Below the pieces are notes generated by a model. The model did not search any database and was not told the DNA's origin. It worked only from the letters and a program-made list of their open reading frames with translations. A DNA stretch of 12,492 nucleotides. Origin: Rhodobacterales bacterium UBA5972. Its GTDB lineage: Bacteria; Pseudomonadota; Alphaproteobacteria; Rhodobacterales; Rhodobacteraceae. The stretch lies in NCBI GenBank assembly GCA_002430125.1, contig DJBQ01000038.1, forward strand, positions 1-12,492, in the 5' to 3' direction. Positions 1 to 7,142 of the stretch are shown here, one piece after another. The position numbers were made by a program, and so were the translations under genes. Numbering within the stretch: position 1 is the first letter of the stretch; each line of letters opens with the position of its first letter.

Positions 1-40
1 GGAACATAAGCGCGACAAAACCAGCCAACTTGCCGTCCAT
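1..40 (-). CDS. Possible 5' end of a minus-strand gene running off the window
   Basis: Read on the minus strand from position 40, an ATG opens 13 codons, MDGKLAGFVALMF, to the window edge without a stop. The hydrophobic run after a lysine resembles the start of a signal peptide or membrane segment. A purine-rich GAAAGAG lies about 6 bases upstream and could be a ribosome binding site. The gene would be divergent from the methyltransferase gene at 199. Thirteen codons are too few to name a family, and an ATG followed by a short open stretch can occur by chance. Confidence 0.3.
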   Translation of the reverse strand, partial: MDGKLAGFVALMF

Positions 41-91
41 GGTGGCTCTTTCGGGACGAGGCCAGTTGTAGCAATTAGCCCTGGTGCGGGT

Positions 92-148
92 AAGCCGGGA
101 ATCTTGAAGTTGGGTCAGGTGGGTATCCCGAGTTGCCCATCCCGGCTT
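92..148. other. Inverted-repeat region between divergent gene starts
   Basis: A perfect 9-base inverted repeat, AAGCCGGGA (92-100) and TCCCGGCTT (140-148), encloses 39 bases. Inside it TGGG (111-114) can pair with CCCA (136-139), and GGG-TAT-CCC (121-129) forms a small inner hairpin. The structure could fold in RNA of either strand. It lies 50 bases before the methyltransferase ATG and 52 bases before the possible minus-strand start at 40, so it could be a 5' leader element, an attenuator or an operator. It matches no riboswitch consensus I can recall; I compared TPP, cobalamin, SAM-II and SAH. Its existence is directly visible; its function is unknown. Confidence 0.35.
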
Positions 149-198
149 TCTGTGGCAAAACTCTGGGAAACAATCTAACTCGATTCTTGAGCAGTCAA

Positions 199-852
199 AT
201 GACAGACTTTAATGCCCTTCGAACTGCTATGGTTGATTGTCAGGTTCGCCCGTCTGATGTGACGAAGTTCCCGATTATTGACACTATGCTGAAAGTCCGC
301 CGCGAGGTCTTTGTGCCGCGTTCGATGCGCGATGTCGCCTATGCCGGTGCGCATATAGCGTTGGGTAAAAACCGCGTCGTGCTTGACCCAAGGGTTATGG
401 CCAAAATGCTTGATGCGCTTGATGTCACGCCCGCAGATCTGGTTTTGCTGATCGGCGGCGATCTGGGATATTTGACTGCGGTTGTGGCGCATATGGCCGA
501 AGCAGTGATTGCGGTTGAAGAAGATGAAGCGATGGCGGCTGAAGCCGAGGAAAATTTGTCGGCCGAAGCGGTGGATAATGCAGTAATTGTCACGGGTGCT
601 TTGGTCAAAGGGGCGGCAAAACACGGCCCCTATGATGCAATTCTGTTTGGTGGAGCGGTCGAGCAAATTCCACAGGCGGTGCTGGATCAGTTGAAAGAAA
701 ACGGTCGGATTTGCGCGCTGTTTGCGGACGGGGCGATGGGGCAATGTCGGATTGGTTTTAAAACCGGTGCGCGGGTTGCCTGGCGTAATGTTTTTGATGC
801 GGTCGCACCGGTACTGCCGGGTTTTATGAACAAGCCTGAATTCGTTTTATAA
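199..852 (+). CDS. pcm: Protein-L-isoaspartate O-methyltransferase family protein (divergent SAM loop)
   Basis: A 217-residue cytosolic protein of the Pcm family (COG2518), whose members use S-adenosylmethionine to methylate L-isoaspartyl residues in damaged proteins so that they can be repaired. I chose the ATG at 199 because MTDFNALRTAMVDCQVRPSD is the usual start in this family. The in-frame TTG at 133 would add 22 residues unlike it. The fold is recognisable: a VRREVFVP segment (33-40), the SAM-loop region (81-94), acidic post-I residues VEEDE (106-110), and GPYDAILFGGAVEQIP (143-158). Motif I is odd. Where homologues have V-L-(D/E)-I-G-x-G-x-G-Y, this protein reads VLLIGGDLGY, so the acidic residue is Leu84 and a loop glycine is Asp88. 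A usual Glu after the beta-4 strand also appears as Gly. It may have weak activity or a different role. TolC follows after 58 bases on the same strand. Confidence 0.8.
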   Translation: MTDFNALRTAMVDCQVRPSDVTKFPIIDTMLKVRREVFVPRSMRDVAYAGAHIALGKNRVVLDPRVMAKMLDALDVTPADLVLLIGGDLGYLTAVVAHMAEAVIAVEEDEAMAAEAEENLSAEAVDNAVIVTGALVKGAAKHGPYDAILFGGAVEQIPQAVLDQLKENGRICALFADGAMGQCRIGFKTGARVAWRNVFDAVAPVLPGFMNKPEFVL

Positions 853-910
853 GCGTTGCTTGTGACTGAATTGTGCGGGTTAACGTTGGTTTGAAAGGGT
901 TCTGAAGTCG

Positions 911-2293
911 ATGAGGAAAGTCAAAGCGACATTTATCGCCATCAGTACCGTTGTGGCGCTTGGCTTTTCCGGGATTGCTGTCAGCGCCCAAACATTGACT
1001 GACACATTTATCAGCGCCTATAAAAACAGTATCCAACTGGAAATTGATCGCGCGGCATTGCGCGCCCTTGACGAGGGCGTAGCACAAGCATGGGCCAAAT
1101 TTCGCCCCTCGGCCAGCGCGTCGTTTGCACGTAATGCGACATATGTCATGCCGGGGTTTGGCGCGGATTTCACGACGTTCACAAATACACTTAATATCAG
1201 CAGCAGTCTGACCTTGTGGGATGGCGGCGAAACGCGCCTTGCGACAGAAGTCGCGCGCCTGAATGTGGCGGCGTCGCGTGAAAACCTTACGCTCAGCGAA
1301 CAAGCCGTGCTGTTGTCTGCGGTGACAGCTTTTATGGACATGCGCCGCGATATCCAGTTTCTGGGCCTTGCAGAAAACAACCTAGAAGTTCTGAACCGGC
1401 AGGTTCAGGCGGCGCGCGACCGGTTTGAAGTTGGCGAAGTGCGTCGCACGGATGTTAACCTGGCCGAAGCCGCTGCTGCCGGGGCGCAGGCCGCCGTTGC
1501 CCGTGCGCAGGGTGGCCTTGAAATCACACGCGAAAGCTTTCATATCACGGTCGGAAAATTTCCGGGACAGTTGAAAAACGCTCCGCCTCTGCCGCAGATT
1601 CCGTCTTCACTGGCGGCAGCGCAGGGCATTGCAGCGCGGACTCATCCGGCCATTTTGCGGGCACAACTGGTAGCGAAAGCTGGCGAACTTAACGTGCTTC
1701 GTGCTGAAACTGCGATGAAACCAAAATTGATGCTTTCAGGAAGCTACAACGCTTCGTCAGCAACTACACCCAGTGACAGCGCGGCGATATCGCTTGGCGC
1801 AACCATACCGCTTTATTCCGGTGGCGCGCTGGTTTCGGCCCGCCGACAGGCAATGGCATTACGGGAACAAGCGCAGGCAACGCTGCATCTGACGGCCCGG
1901 TCGGTGGCCCAAGGGGTCGCAATCGCCTGGGCCACAATCGGGATTTCAAAGGCGTCAATCATTGCACGCCATAAAGAAGTCCGCGCGTCGCGCGTTGCAC
2001 TGCAGGGCATTCGCGAAGAAGCCAGTCTGGGCGCCTTGACGACCCTTGATATCCTGAATGCCGAACGTGACCTTTCGCAGGCAGAATCCAATTTGGTTGC
2101 CGCCCAGCATGATCAATACGTAGCAGTTTATTCACTTTTGTCGTCTATGGGATTGTTAACCGTCAAGCATTTGGGGCTGGGGATCAAAACCTACGATCCA
2201 AACGTGAACTATAAAAAGGTTTCAACGGCGCCGCAGGCAACGGACCGCGGAAAGCTGCTGAGCAGAATACTTAAACGCGCAGGAAAAAAATAG
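911..2293 (+). CDS. tolC: TolC-family outer-membrane efflux protein
   Basis: A 460-residue outer-membrane channel subunit. In this family trimers form a beta-barrel plus a long periplasmic alpha-helical tunnel that exports proteins or drugs with type I secretion or RND pumps. Residues 1-26 are a signal peptide (basic MRKVK, hydrophobic core, AVSA before Gln27). The mature protein shows the two internal OEP repeats. Each half has a strand turn (LWDGG in the first, LYSGG in the second) followed by long alanine-rich helices, with helix motifs GEVRRTDVNLAEAA and GALTTLDILNAERDLSQAE. The length is normal for the family. The C-terminal tail is basic (KLLSRILKRAGKK). GAAAGGG at 893-899 is the likely ribosome binding site, with somewhat long spacing. 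The gene starts 58 bases after pcm on the same strand, so cotranscription is possible. No membrane-fusion or ABC partner is nearby, so the exported substrate is unknown. The gene symbol is used at family level. Confidence 0.92.
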   Translation: MRKVKATFIAISTVVALGFSGIAVSAQTLTDTFISAYKNSIQLEIDRAALRALDEGVAQAWAKFRPSASASFARNATYVMPGFGADFTTFTNTLNISSSLTLWDGGETRLATEVARLNVAASRENLTLSEQAVLLSAVTAFMDMRRDIQFLGLAENNLEVLNRQVQAARDRFEVGEVRRTDVNLAEAAAAGAQAAVARAQGGLEITRESFHITVGKFPGQLKNAPPLPQIPSSLAAAQGIAARTHPAILRAQLVAKAGELNVLRAETAMKPKLMLSGSYNASSATTPSDSAAISLGATIPLYSGGALVSARRQAMALREQAQATLHLTARSVAQGVAIAWATIGISKASIIARHKEVRASRVALQGIREEASLGALTTLDILNAERDLSQAESNLVAAQHDQYVAVYSLLSSMGLLTVKHLGLGIKTYDPNVNYKKVSTAPQATDRGKLLSRILKRAGKK

Positions 2294-2364
2294 CAGGCGC
2301 ATCAAATTCTTGTGTGAATTGATCGCTCAAGCTACGATCTGATTGGGGAGTGAAGGGAAACACA

Positions 2365-3492
2365 ATGTCTGATCCGGTTTCGTCCATGGATGTCGAAGAT
2401 GTCTTGTCCTCTATTCGCCGCTTGGTTTCTGAGGAATCCAAAGCCTCTGTTCCGGCGCGCGATACGCAAAATGCGAACCAGAACGACCAGGACGCCGCGC
2501 GCGACTCAGATACCCATGACCATTATAGCGCCTTGTTAGGAAGTTCGGCTGCCAACACGGCCCGTTCGGAAGGCGACAAAGGTCTGCCGCCGTCTAACGA
2601 AGTTGTGGCCAGTTCAAAGCTGGATCATGACTGGGCGTCAGACGATAAATTAGGCAATATCGTGCGCCAATTTACCCGCGTTGATGCAGAAGCCCCGACA
2701 CAGGACGAACAGAAACTTGTGCTGACAGCCGCCCTTAGGGTCGGCGACGACGAAAACTCAAAACCGCAGGAACCTACAGTACGGCCAATTCGCCCGTTGC
2801 GCCCGGAACGATTGCATTTGCGCACAGTGGAAGACTCGTCAGAAGACCTGCCACCCGACGCCCCTGCAAGTGATGCGGCCCCGCGCGGCTTTAAATTTGA
2901 AACGGCCCCGGATGATCTGCTGTTTGATCGGGCGGCACGCGCCATGGACGCCGTACAAAATAACCGCCCCACCGAGGCACCGGTTGCGCGTATCGCGCCA
3001 GCTGCACCCGAATCCACCTATGATCCAACTGACGACCCGGCTTTCGAAATCTCAGCACAGGTGGAATCTGATCCGGCCGACGCAGAAGTCGAGCCGCAAG
3101 ATACGGGGTCCGGGCCAGACGAGGATGCAATCATTGGGCCCCCGGAGGCGTCGCCGTTTCATCGGGGTTCCGGGGCGTTCGGAAAAAGCCCCGATATGGA
3201 TATAAGTGCCGGTGAACAGCGACAATCGACTGTGCCTGAAGCAGGCATTGACGCGCCGCAAGACCATACACAAGATTCATATGCCGTGGCAGATGACGAC
3301 GACGAAGCTTCGACAATCAACTTTGCGGAAATGGACGAATCCATTTTGGATGAAGACACATTGCGCGAACTTGTCTCGCAAATGATACGCGAGGAATTGC
3401 AAGGCGAATTAGGCGACCGGATTACCCGCAACGTTCGCAAGCTGGTTCGTCGCGAAATTCAGCGCGCCCTTGCCAGTCGCGAGTTTGAATAA
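2365..3492 (+). CDS. Acidic disordered scaffold protein with PopZ-like (DUF2497-type) ends
   Basis: A 375-residue protein with three visible parts. The N-terminal helix, DVEDVLSSIRRLVSEE, resembles the conserved start of PopZ/DUF2497 proteins. The middle, about residues 30-320, is low-complexity, rich in Asp, Glu, Pro and Ala, and looks intrinsically disordered. The C-terminal 53 residues are helical: LDEDTLRELVSQMIREELQ, then a basic RNVRKLVRREIQRAL. This is the layout of PopZ, the pole-organising scaffold of alphaproteobacteria, in which the N-terminal helix recruits client proteins and the C-terminal helices oligomerise. I start at the ATG at 2365, preceded by GAAGGGA with 6-7 base spacing. 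A GTG at 2350 in frame lies upstream of that site. It lies 71 bases after tolC on the same strand and converges on cobQ, with only 12 bases between stops. Homology by architecture is an inference; function is untested. Confidence 0.75.
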   Translation: MSDPVSSMDVEDVLSSIRRLVSEESKASVPARDTQNANQNDQDAARDSDTHDHYSALLGSSAANTARSEGDKGLPPSNEVVASSKLDHDWASDDKLGNIVRQFTRVDAEAPTQDEQKLVLTAALRVGDDENSKPQEPTVRPIRPLRPERLHLRTVEDSSEDLPPDAPASDAAPRGFKFETAPDDLLFDRAARAMDAVQNNRPTEAPVARIAPAAPESTYDPTDDPAFEISAQVESDPADAEVEPQDTGSGPDEDAIIGPPEASPFHRGSGAFGKSPDMDISAGEQRQSTVPEAGIDAPQDHTQDSYAVADDDDEASTINFAEMDESILDEDTLRELVSQMIREELQGELGDRITRNVRKLVRREIQRALASREFE

Positions 3493-3504
3493 ACACGTTG
3501 TGTA

Positions 3505-4950
3505 TTAGCGCGCGATATCCAGCAGCATATCAAGATCCAGGCACCCCTCAAGATGGGCTGCCAGTGAATTCAATGTCTGGTCGATTTCGACGCTATAAAG
3601 CATCCTTGACGCCTTGACGCCCAGATTGCTGAGGAAGGATTTGCGAAATCCGTCTGACGCAAACATTCCATGCAGATAGCATCCCTGCACGCGCCCATTT
3701 TCCGATTGCGCCCCGGCAGGGCGTTCGTTAACTTCCAGCATAGGACGATTGCAATCCGGGCCGGTGGTTTTGCCGATATGGATTTCATAACCCGTTAACA
3801 TCTGACCCGTCAGCAGGTATTCAGCATTCACATTTGCCAAGTGCTTTTCAGGGTGCATAATCGTTACAATATCAAGATGACCCAGCCCTGCAACTTTCTC
3901 CGGCGCGCCTTCAATCCCTTGCGGGTCATCAATTTCACGGCCCAGCATCTGAAAGCCGCCACAAATCCCCAAGACATTTCCGCCGCGCCGAATATGGCCC
4001 GCCAGATCGATATCCCAACCTTGGGCGCGAAAAAACGCCAGATCGGCAATGGTTGATTTGGTGCCGGGGATCAGCACTAGATTGGCATCCACCGGCAGCG
4101 TTTGCCCTGGTTCGACAATTTGAACGGAAACCGAGGGTTCCAGTTTCAGAGGATCAAGATCGTCAAAATTGGCGATACGCGACAGCCGTGGCACTGCGAT
4201 TTTGAACCGCCCGGACATGCTTGATTTGATGTCCATCACATCCTCGGCAGGCAGGCTGCTGGCGCGTTCAAACCATGGAACAACACCGATTGAATGCCAA
4301 TTGGTGCGGGTAACGATTTCGCTTAGGCCGGAATCAAACAATCTTGGATCGCCACGAAATTTGTTAATGATAAAGCCTTTGATCCGGTCCCGATCTGCCT
4401 TGGGCAACACCGCATGTGTGCCAACAATCTGGGCAATAACCCCACCACGATCAATGTCGCCCGTCAGAATGACCGGAACATTTGCAGCCTCGGCAAACCC
4501 CATATTGGCAATGTCGTTTTCACGCAGATTGATCTCGGCCGGGCTGCCCGCGCCTTCGACGATCACCAGATCGACATCGTGTTTCACCCGCGCAAAACTG
4601 TTCATAACTGCGGTCATCAGGCGCGGTTTAAGGGCCGCATAATCCTGTGCTCTAACCGTCGCCAACCGCTTGCCCTGCAGGATGACCTGCGAACCGATTT
4701 CGGATTCAGGCTTTAATAAGACCGGGTTTAAGTCGGATACCAAAGCCGTGCCAGCCGCCACGGCCTGCAAAGCCTGCGCGCGGCCAATTTCGCCGCCATC
4801 TTCGGTAACCGCCGCATTGTTAGACATATTTTGCGGTTTAAACGGGCGCACAGCATAGCCGCGATTGCGGTACGCACGGCACAACCCTGCCACAAGCAGA
4901 GACTTTCCGACATTCGAGCCGGCCCCTTGAATCATTATTGCTTTGCTCAT
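3505..4950 (-). CDS. cobQ: Cobyric acid synthase (glutamine-hydrolysing)
   Basis: A 481-residue cytosolic enzyme of cobalamin synthesis. It amidates four carboxylates of adenosylcobyrinic acid a,c-diamide, using glutamine and ATP, to give cobyric acid. The N-terminal half is the dethiobiotin-synthetase-like ATPase domain, with P-loop GAGSNVGKS (9-17), FKPQNMSNN (37-45) and VEGAGSPAEINL (131-142). The C-terminal half is a class I glutamine amidotransferase with nucleophile Cys330 in GICGGFQMLG, GYEIHIG (387-393) and catalytic His427 in GCYLHGMF. Length and all key residues are normal, and CobQ is readily told from CobB by these motifs. The ATG at 4950 has GAGGG 5 bases upstream. No other cob gene is in the window, and no cobalamin riboswitch consensus is visible in the 111 bases between it and the upstream hydrolase gene at 5062, with which it may be cotranscribed. 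Confidence 0.97.
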   Translation of the reverse strand: MSKAIMIQGAGSNVGKSLLVAGLCRAYRNRGYAVRPFKPQNMSNNAAVTEDGGEIGRAQALQAVAAGTALVSDLNPVLLKPESEIGSQVILQGKRLATVRAQDYAALKPRLMTAVMNSFARVKHDVDLVIVEGAGSPAEINLRENDIANMGFAEAANVPVILTGDIDRGGVIAQIVGTHAVLPKADRDRIKGFIINKFRGDPRLFDSGLSEIVTRTNWHSIGVVPWFERASSLPAEDVMDIKSSMSGRFKIAVPRLSRIANFDDLDPLKLEPSVSVQIVEPGQTLPVDANLVLIPGTKSTIADLAFFRAQGWDIDLAGHIRRGGNVLGICGGFQMLGREIDDPQGIEGAPEKVAGLGHLDIVTIMHPEKHLANVNAEYLLTGQMLTGYEIHIGKTTGPDCNRPMLEVNERPAGAQSENGRVQGCYLHGMFASDGFRKSFLSNLGVKASRMLYSVEIDQTLNSLAAHLEGCLDLDMLLDIAR

Positions 4951-5061
4951 GTTGACCCTCGGCTAAAAGCATAGGGTAATATTTTGATTTGTAAAGGTTC
5001 CGCCTAACGCACCGCTCTGAATTAAGGGGCAAAAACGCGGTTTTTCGGTTTTCGTTGATGG

Positions 5062-6078
5062 CTAAACCGTTCCTCGGTGGCGCAGCCGTGGGCGCATCTT
5101 GGGCAACCGGTTTTGGCCGGTTTCAGGCGCAGATGCAGCACTTGGATGCAAATATTCAGACGGATCAATCAACATCGCGCGGCGTTTGCGAAACAAGTAG
5201 AATTTGGCCAGCCCACGAAACCGCCCATATGCTGGCGCAAACGGATCTGTTGGGAAACGGTCGCGCCACGCATCGGGCAGCGTAAGGCCGCATTTTTCGG
5301 CATTTTCCAACATCCAAACGAGGGAAATATTGCTCAGTGCGCGGGCCTGAAGGAACTGCCGGACATCGCCGCCAACATCACTATGCGCACCGCGAAACCA
5401 TGCCTGTTCAACATGCCCGGCCCAGTCTCCGGTCGTTTCCCACATCACCGGCGCAAAAGCACTGCGGGTCTCGTCGCGCGCCAGCGCGTGAAAGCCGTTC
5501 CTGATCGAAGGTCCAAGCCCATGGCTGTGAAAATCGGTGTTTTCCGGAGCAAGCCGCCACAGCAGCGGATATTCGATACCAAGCGATTTCACCGTGTCCC
5601 AGACGCCGATCATTTCAATCGGGGCGGCTGGGTGGCAATACTGAGCGGCAAAACTTTCGCTGAAAGGCCCACCTTCGGCTTGTTTGTAAAGTCGAAAAAC
5701 CTGTCTTATGTGCCGTTCGGTTGCGTGACCTGATTTCAACAGGCCGATCTGATCAATTATCCCCGCCAACGAACGCGCCGCATAGGCACCACGGGAAAAC
5801 CCGAACAGGAAAATACGGTCACCGGGGCGATAGCGGCTGGCGATATACCCATAAGCGCGGCGTATCTGGTTGTTGATACCAACACCGGCCACCACATTGA
5901 TCATCCCGGGCCAAGTCGGCCATTGCAGCCCTTCTATGTAATTCAGCGAAATCTTTGATGATTGCGCTGTCTCGGACAACAGCCGATACGTCAGACCGGC
6001 ATTGGTTTCCAAACCGTTGCGCAACGTGCTGAGTGTGCCGTCCATGACGACAATATGGGTGATCGGATCGCGCGCCAT
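5062..6078 (-). CDS. DUF2235 alpha/beta-hydrolase (Tle1-like phospholipase fold)
   Basis: A 338-residue protein of the DUF2235 family, an alpha/beta-hydrolase fold that also forms the catalytic domain of Tle1 type VI secretion phospholipase effectors. Visible marks are an early DGT after a beta strand (VVMDGT, 11-16), GINNQIRRAYGYIASRYRPGDRIFLFG leading to the nucleophile elbow G-F-S95-R-G, Asp161 in GVWDTV, the family segment HALARDE (197-203), and His232 in GAHSDVGG, giving a Ser-Asp-His triad. There is no signal peptide or membrane helix. I prefer the ATG at 6078 (MARDPITH), where conserved sequence begins. An ATG at 6105 adds nine residues, and neither start has a strong ribosome binding site. 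No VgrG, PAAR, adaptor or immunity gene is nearby, so a housekeeping or lipid-related cytosolic hydrolase is as likely as an effector. The C-terminal 30 residues are basic and low in conserved features. Substrate unknown. Confidence 0.85.
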   Translation of the reverse strand: MARDPITHIVVMDGTLSTLRNGLETNAGLTYRLLSETAQSSKISLNYIEGLQWPTWPGMINVVAGVGINNQIRRAYGYIASRYRPGDRIFLFGFSRGAYAARSLAGIIDQIGLLKSGHATERHIRQVFRLYKQAEGGPFSESFAAQYCHPAAPIEMIGVWDTVKSLGIEYPLLWRLAPENTDFHSHGLGPSIRNGFHALARDETRSAFAPVMWETTGDWAGHVEQAWFRGAHSDVGGDVRQFLQARALSNISLVWMLENAEKCGLTLPDAWRDRFPTDPFAPAYGRFRGLAKFYLFRKRRAMLIDPSEYLHPSAASAPETGQNRLPKMRPRLRHRGTV

Positions 6079-6257
6079 GATTTTTTTGCCTGTAGTTCGC
6101 CCCATAGTACATTCAAAATGGTTGACGTTTTCGTTAACCCGGCGTGCGCCCCAAGGCGGGTCGGATCAAAACGGATTGCGTCGCCATTGACTGTGTGATT
6201 ACCTTTTGTTTGCGGCATTTATATGACCCGCCACATGGCTGTTAACGGAGTGCTGCA

Positions 6258-7142
6258 ATGCAGTCACAAAATCACGGAACCACAGGTCTTTCAAGTTCAC
6301 ATAAGGCAGATTACGACAGGAACGGCTTTGTGTTCCCGATTGATGTTCTGACCCCGACCGAAGCCGCTACAGCCCGCGCCGAATTGGAACGTATCGAACA
6401 CGCGTGGCTGGATAACGGTCTGCCTCTGGCGCTTAACCAGTATAAGCGCGTGAATGCGCAGGTGGTAATGCCGCTAGCCGCCCGACTGGCGCTTGATCCG
6501 CGTATTCTGGATGCGGTCGAAGGCATACTTGGGCCTGATCTGATGATCTGGTCAGCCGAGTTTTTCATCAAGCAGCCAAACACCCAACATATTGTTTCGA
6601 TGCATCAAGACCTGACCTATTGGGGCCTTGGGGCAACCGATCATCAGGTGACCGCATGGCTGGCCTTGTCATCAGCGACGGTGGCCTCGGGTTGTATGGA
6701 TTTCGTGGGCGCCAGCCATAAGAACCCGATTTTACCGCATAAGGACACATATTCCGACCTCAATCTTTTGTCGCGCGGTCAGGAGGTTCAGGTTGATGTT
6801 CGGCCCGAAGATAAAACCGCGATTGAACTGAAACCGGGTCAGATGTCATTGCATCATGGGTTGACCATTCATGGGTCTAGCCCGAACCAGTCGGATGACC
6901 GTCGGATAGGGTTTGCGATCCGGTATATAAACCCGAATGCCCGCCAGGAAGTGGCAGATCGCGATTATGCCCTGATGGCGCGGGGCGTTGATCTGTCGGG
7001 CAACTTCATCCATTACGCAGCGCCTGAACAGTTGTTTTCAAAGGCCGGTCTGGCCCTATATGACCGGATTCGCACCGATCAGGCCAAAGCGCTGGCAGCA
7101 GGTGCTGCAGCTGACGTGCCACTTTATGCCAAACCCGCCTAG
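6258..7142 (+). CDS. Phytanoyl-CoA dioxygenase (PhyH) family Fe(II)/2-oxoglutarate oxygenase
   Basis: A 294-residue cytosolic non-haem iron oxygenase. PhyH-family enzymes couple oxidative decarboxylation of 2-oxoglutarate to hydroxylation of a small substrate. The metal-binding facial triad is intact: His116 and Asp118 in SMHQDLTYW, and distal His205 in HGSSPNQSDDRR. Arg216, eleven residues after the distal His, is in the place that holds the 2-oxoglutarate carboxylate. An acidic residue in HxD rather than Ala or Gly argues for a hydroxylase and against a halogenase. The motifs do not match ectoine hydroxylase EctD. The start at 6258 has GGAG seven bases upstream. It is divergent from the DUF2235 gene across about 180 bases, and its TAG overlaps the stop of the convergent amidase. 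The substrate cannot be read from sequence. Confidence 0.9.
   Translation: MQSQNHGTTGLSSSHKADYDRNGFVFPIDVLTPTEAATARAELERIEHAWLDNGLPLALNQYKRVNAQVVMPLAARLALDPRILDAVEGILGPDLMIWSAEFFIKQPNTQHIVSMHQDLTYWGLGATDHQVTAWLALSSATVASGCMDFVGASHKNPILPHKDTYSDLNLLSRGQEVQVDVRPEDKTAIELKPGQMSLHHGLTIHGSSPNQSDDRRIGFAIRYINPNARQEVADRDYALMARGVDLSGNFIHYAAPEQLFSKAGLALYDRIRTDQAKALAAGAAADVPLYAKPA

Noticed and set aside
133..198. An in-frame TTG that would extend pcm by 22 residues
   Set aside because: The extra residues are unlike the family, overlap the inverted-repeat arm, and the conserved N terminus begins at 199.
175..744. A 189-codon minus-strand open frame opposite pcm
   Set aside because: It has no recognisable motif, and the plus-strand Pcm family sequence explains this stretch.
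2305..2320. AATTC/GAATT inverted repeat after tolC as a terminator
   Set aside because: The stem is five AT-rich pairs with no T-run, too weak to call.
2350..2364. A GTG start for the PopZ-like protein
   Set aside because: The ribosome binding site GAAGGGA lies between it and the ATG at 2365, so the ATG is the better start.
5031..5045. AAAAAC-GCG-GTTTTT as a terminator after the DUF2235 gene
   Set aside because: The stem is almost all A-T pairs and on the minus strand it is followed by GCCCC, not a U-tract.
4951..5061. A cobalamin riboswitch before cobQ
   Set aside because: No B12-box-like or conserved core sequence is visible on the minus strand, and the gap is too short for a full element.
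5077..5733. A 218-codon plus-strand open frame opposite the DUF2235 gene
   Set aside because: Its composition is random-looking with no domain, and the opposite frame carries a conserved hydrolase triad.
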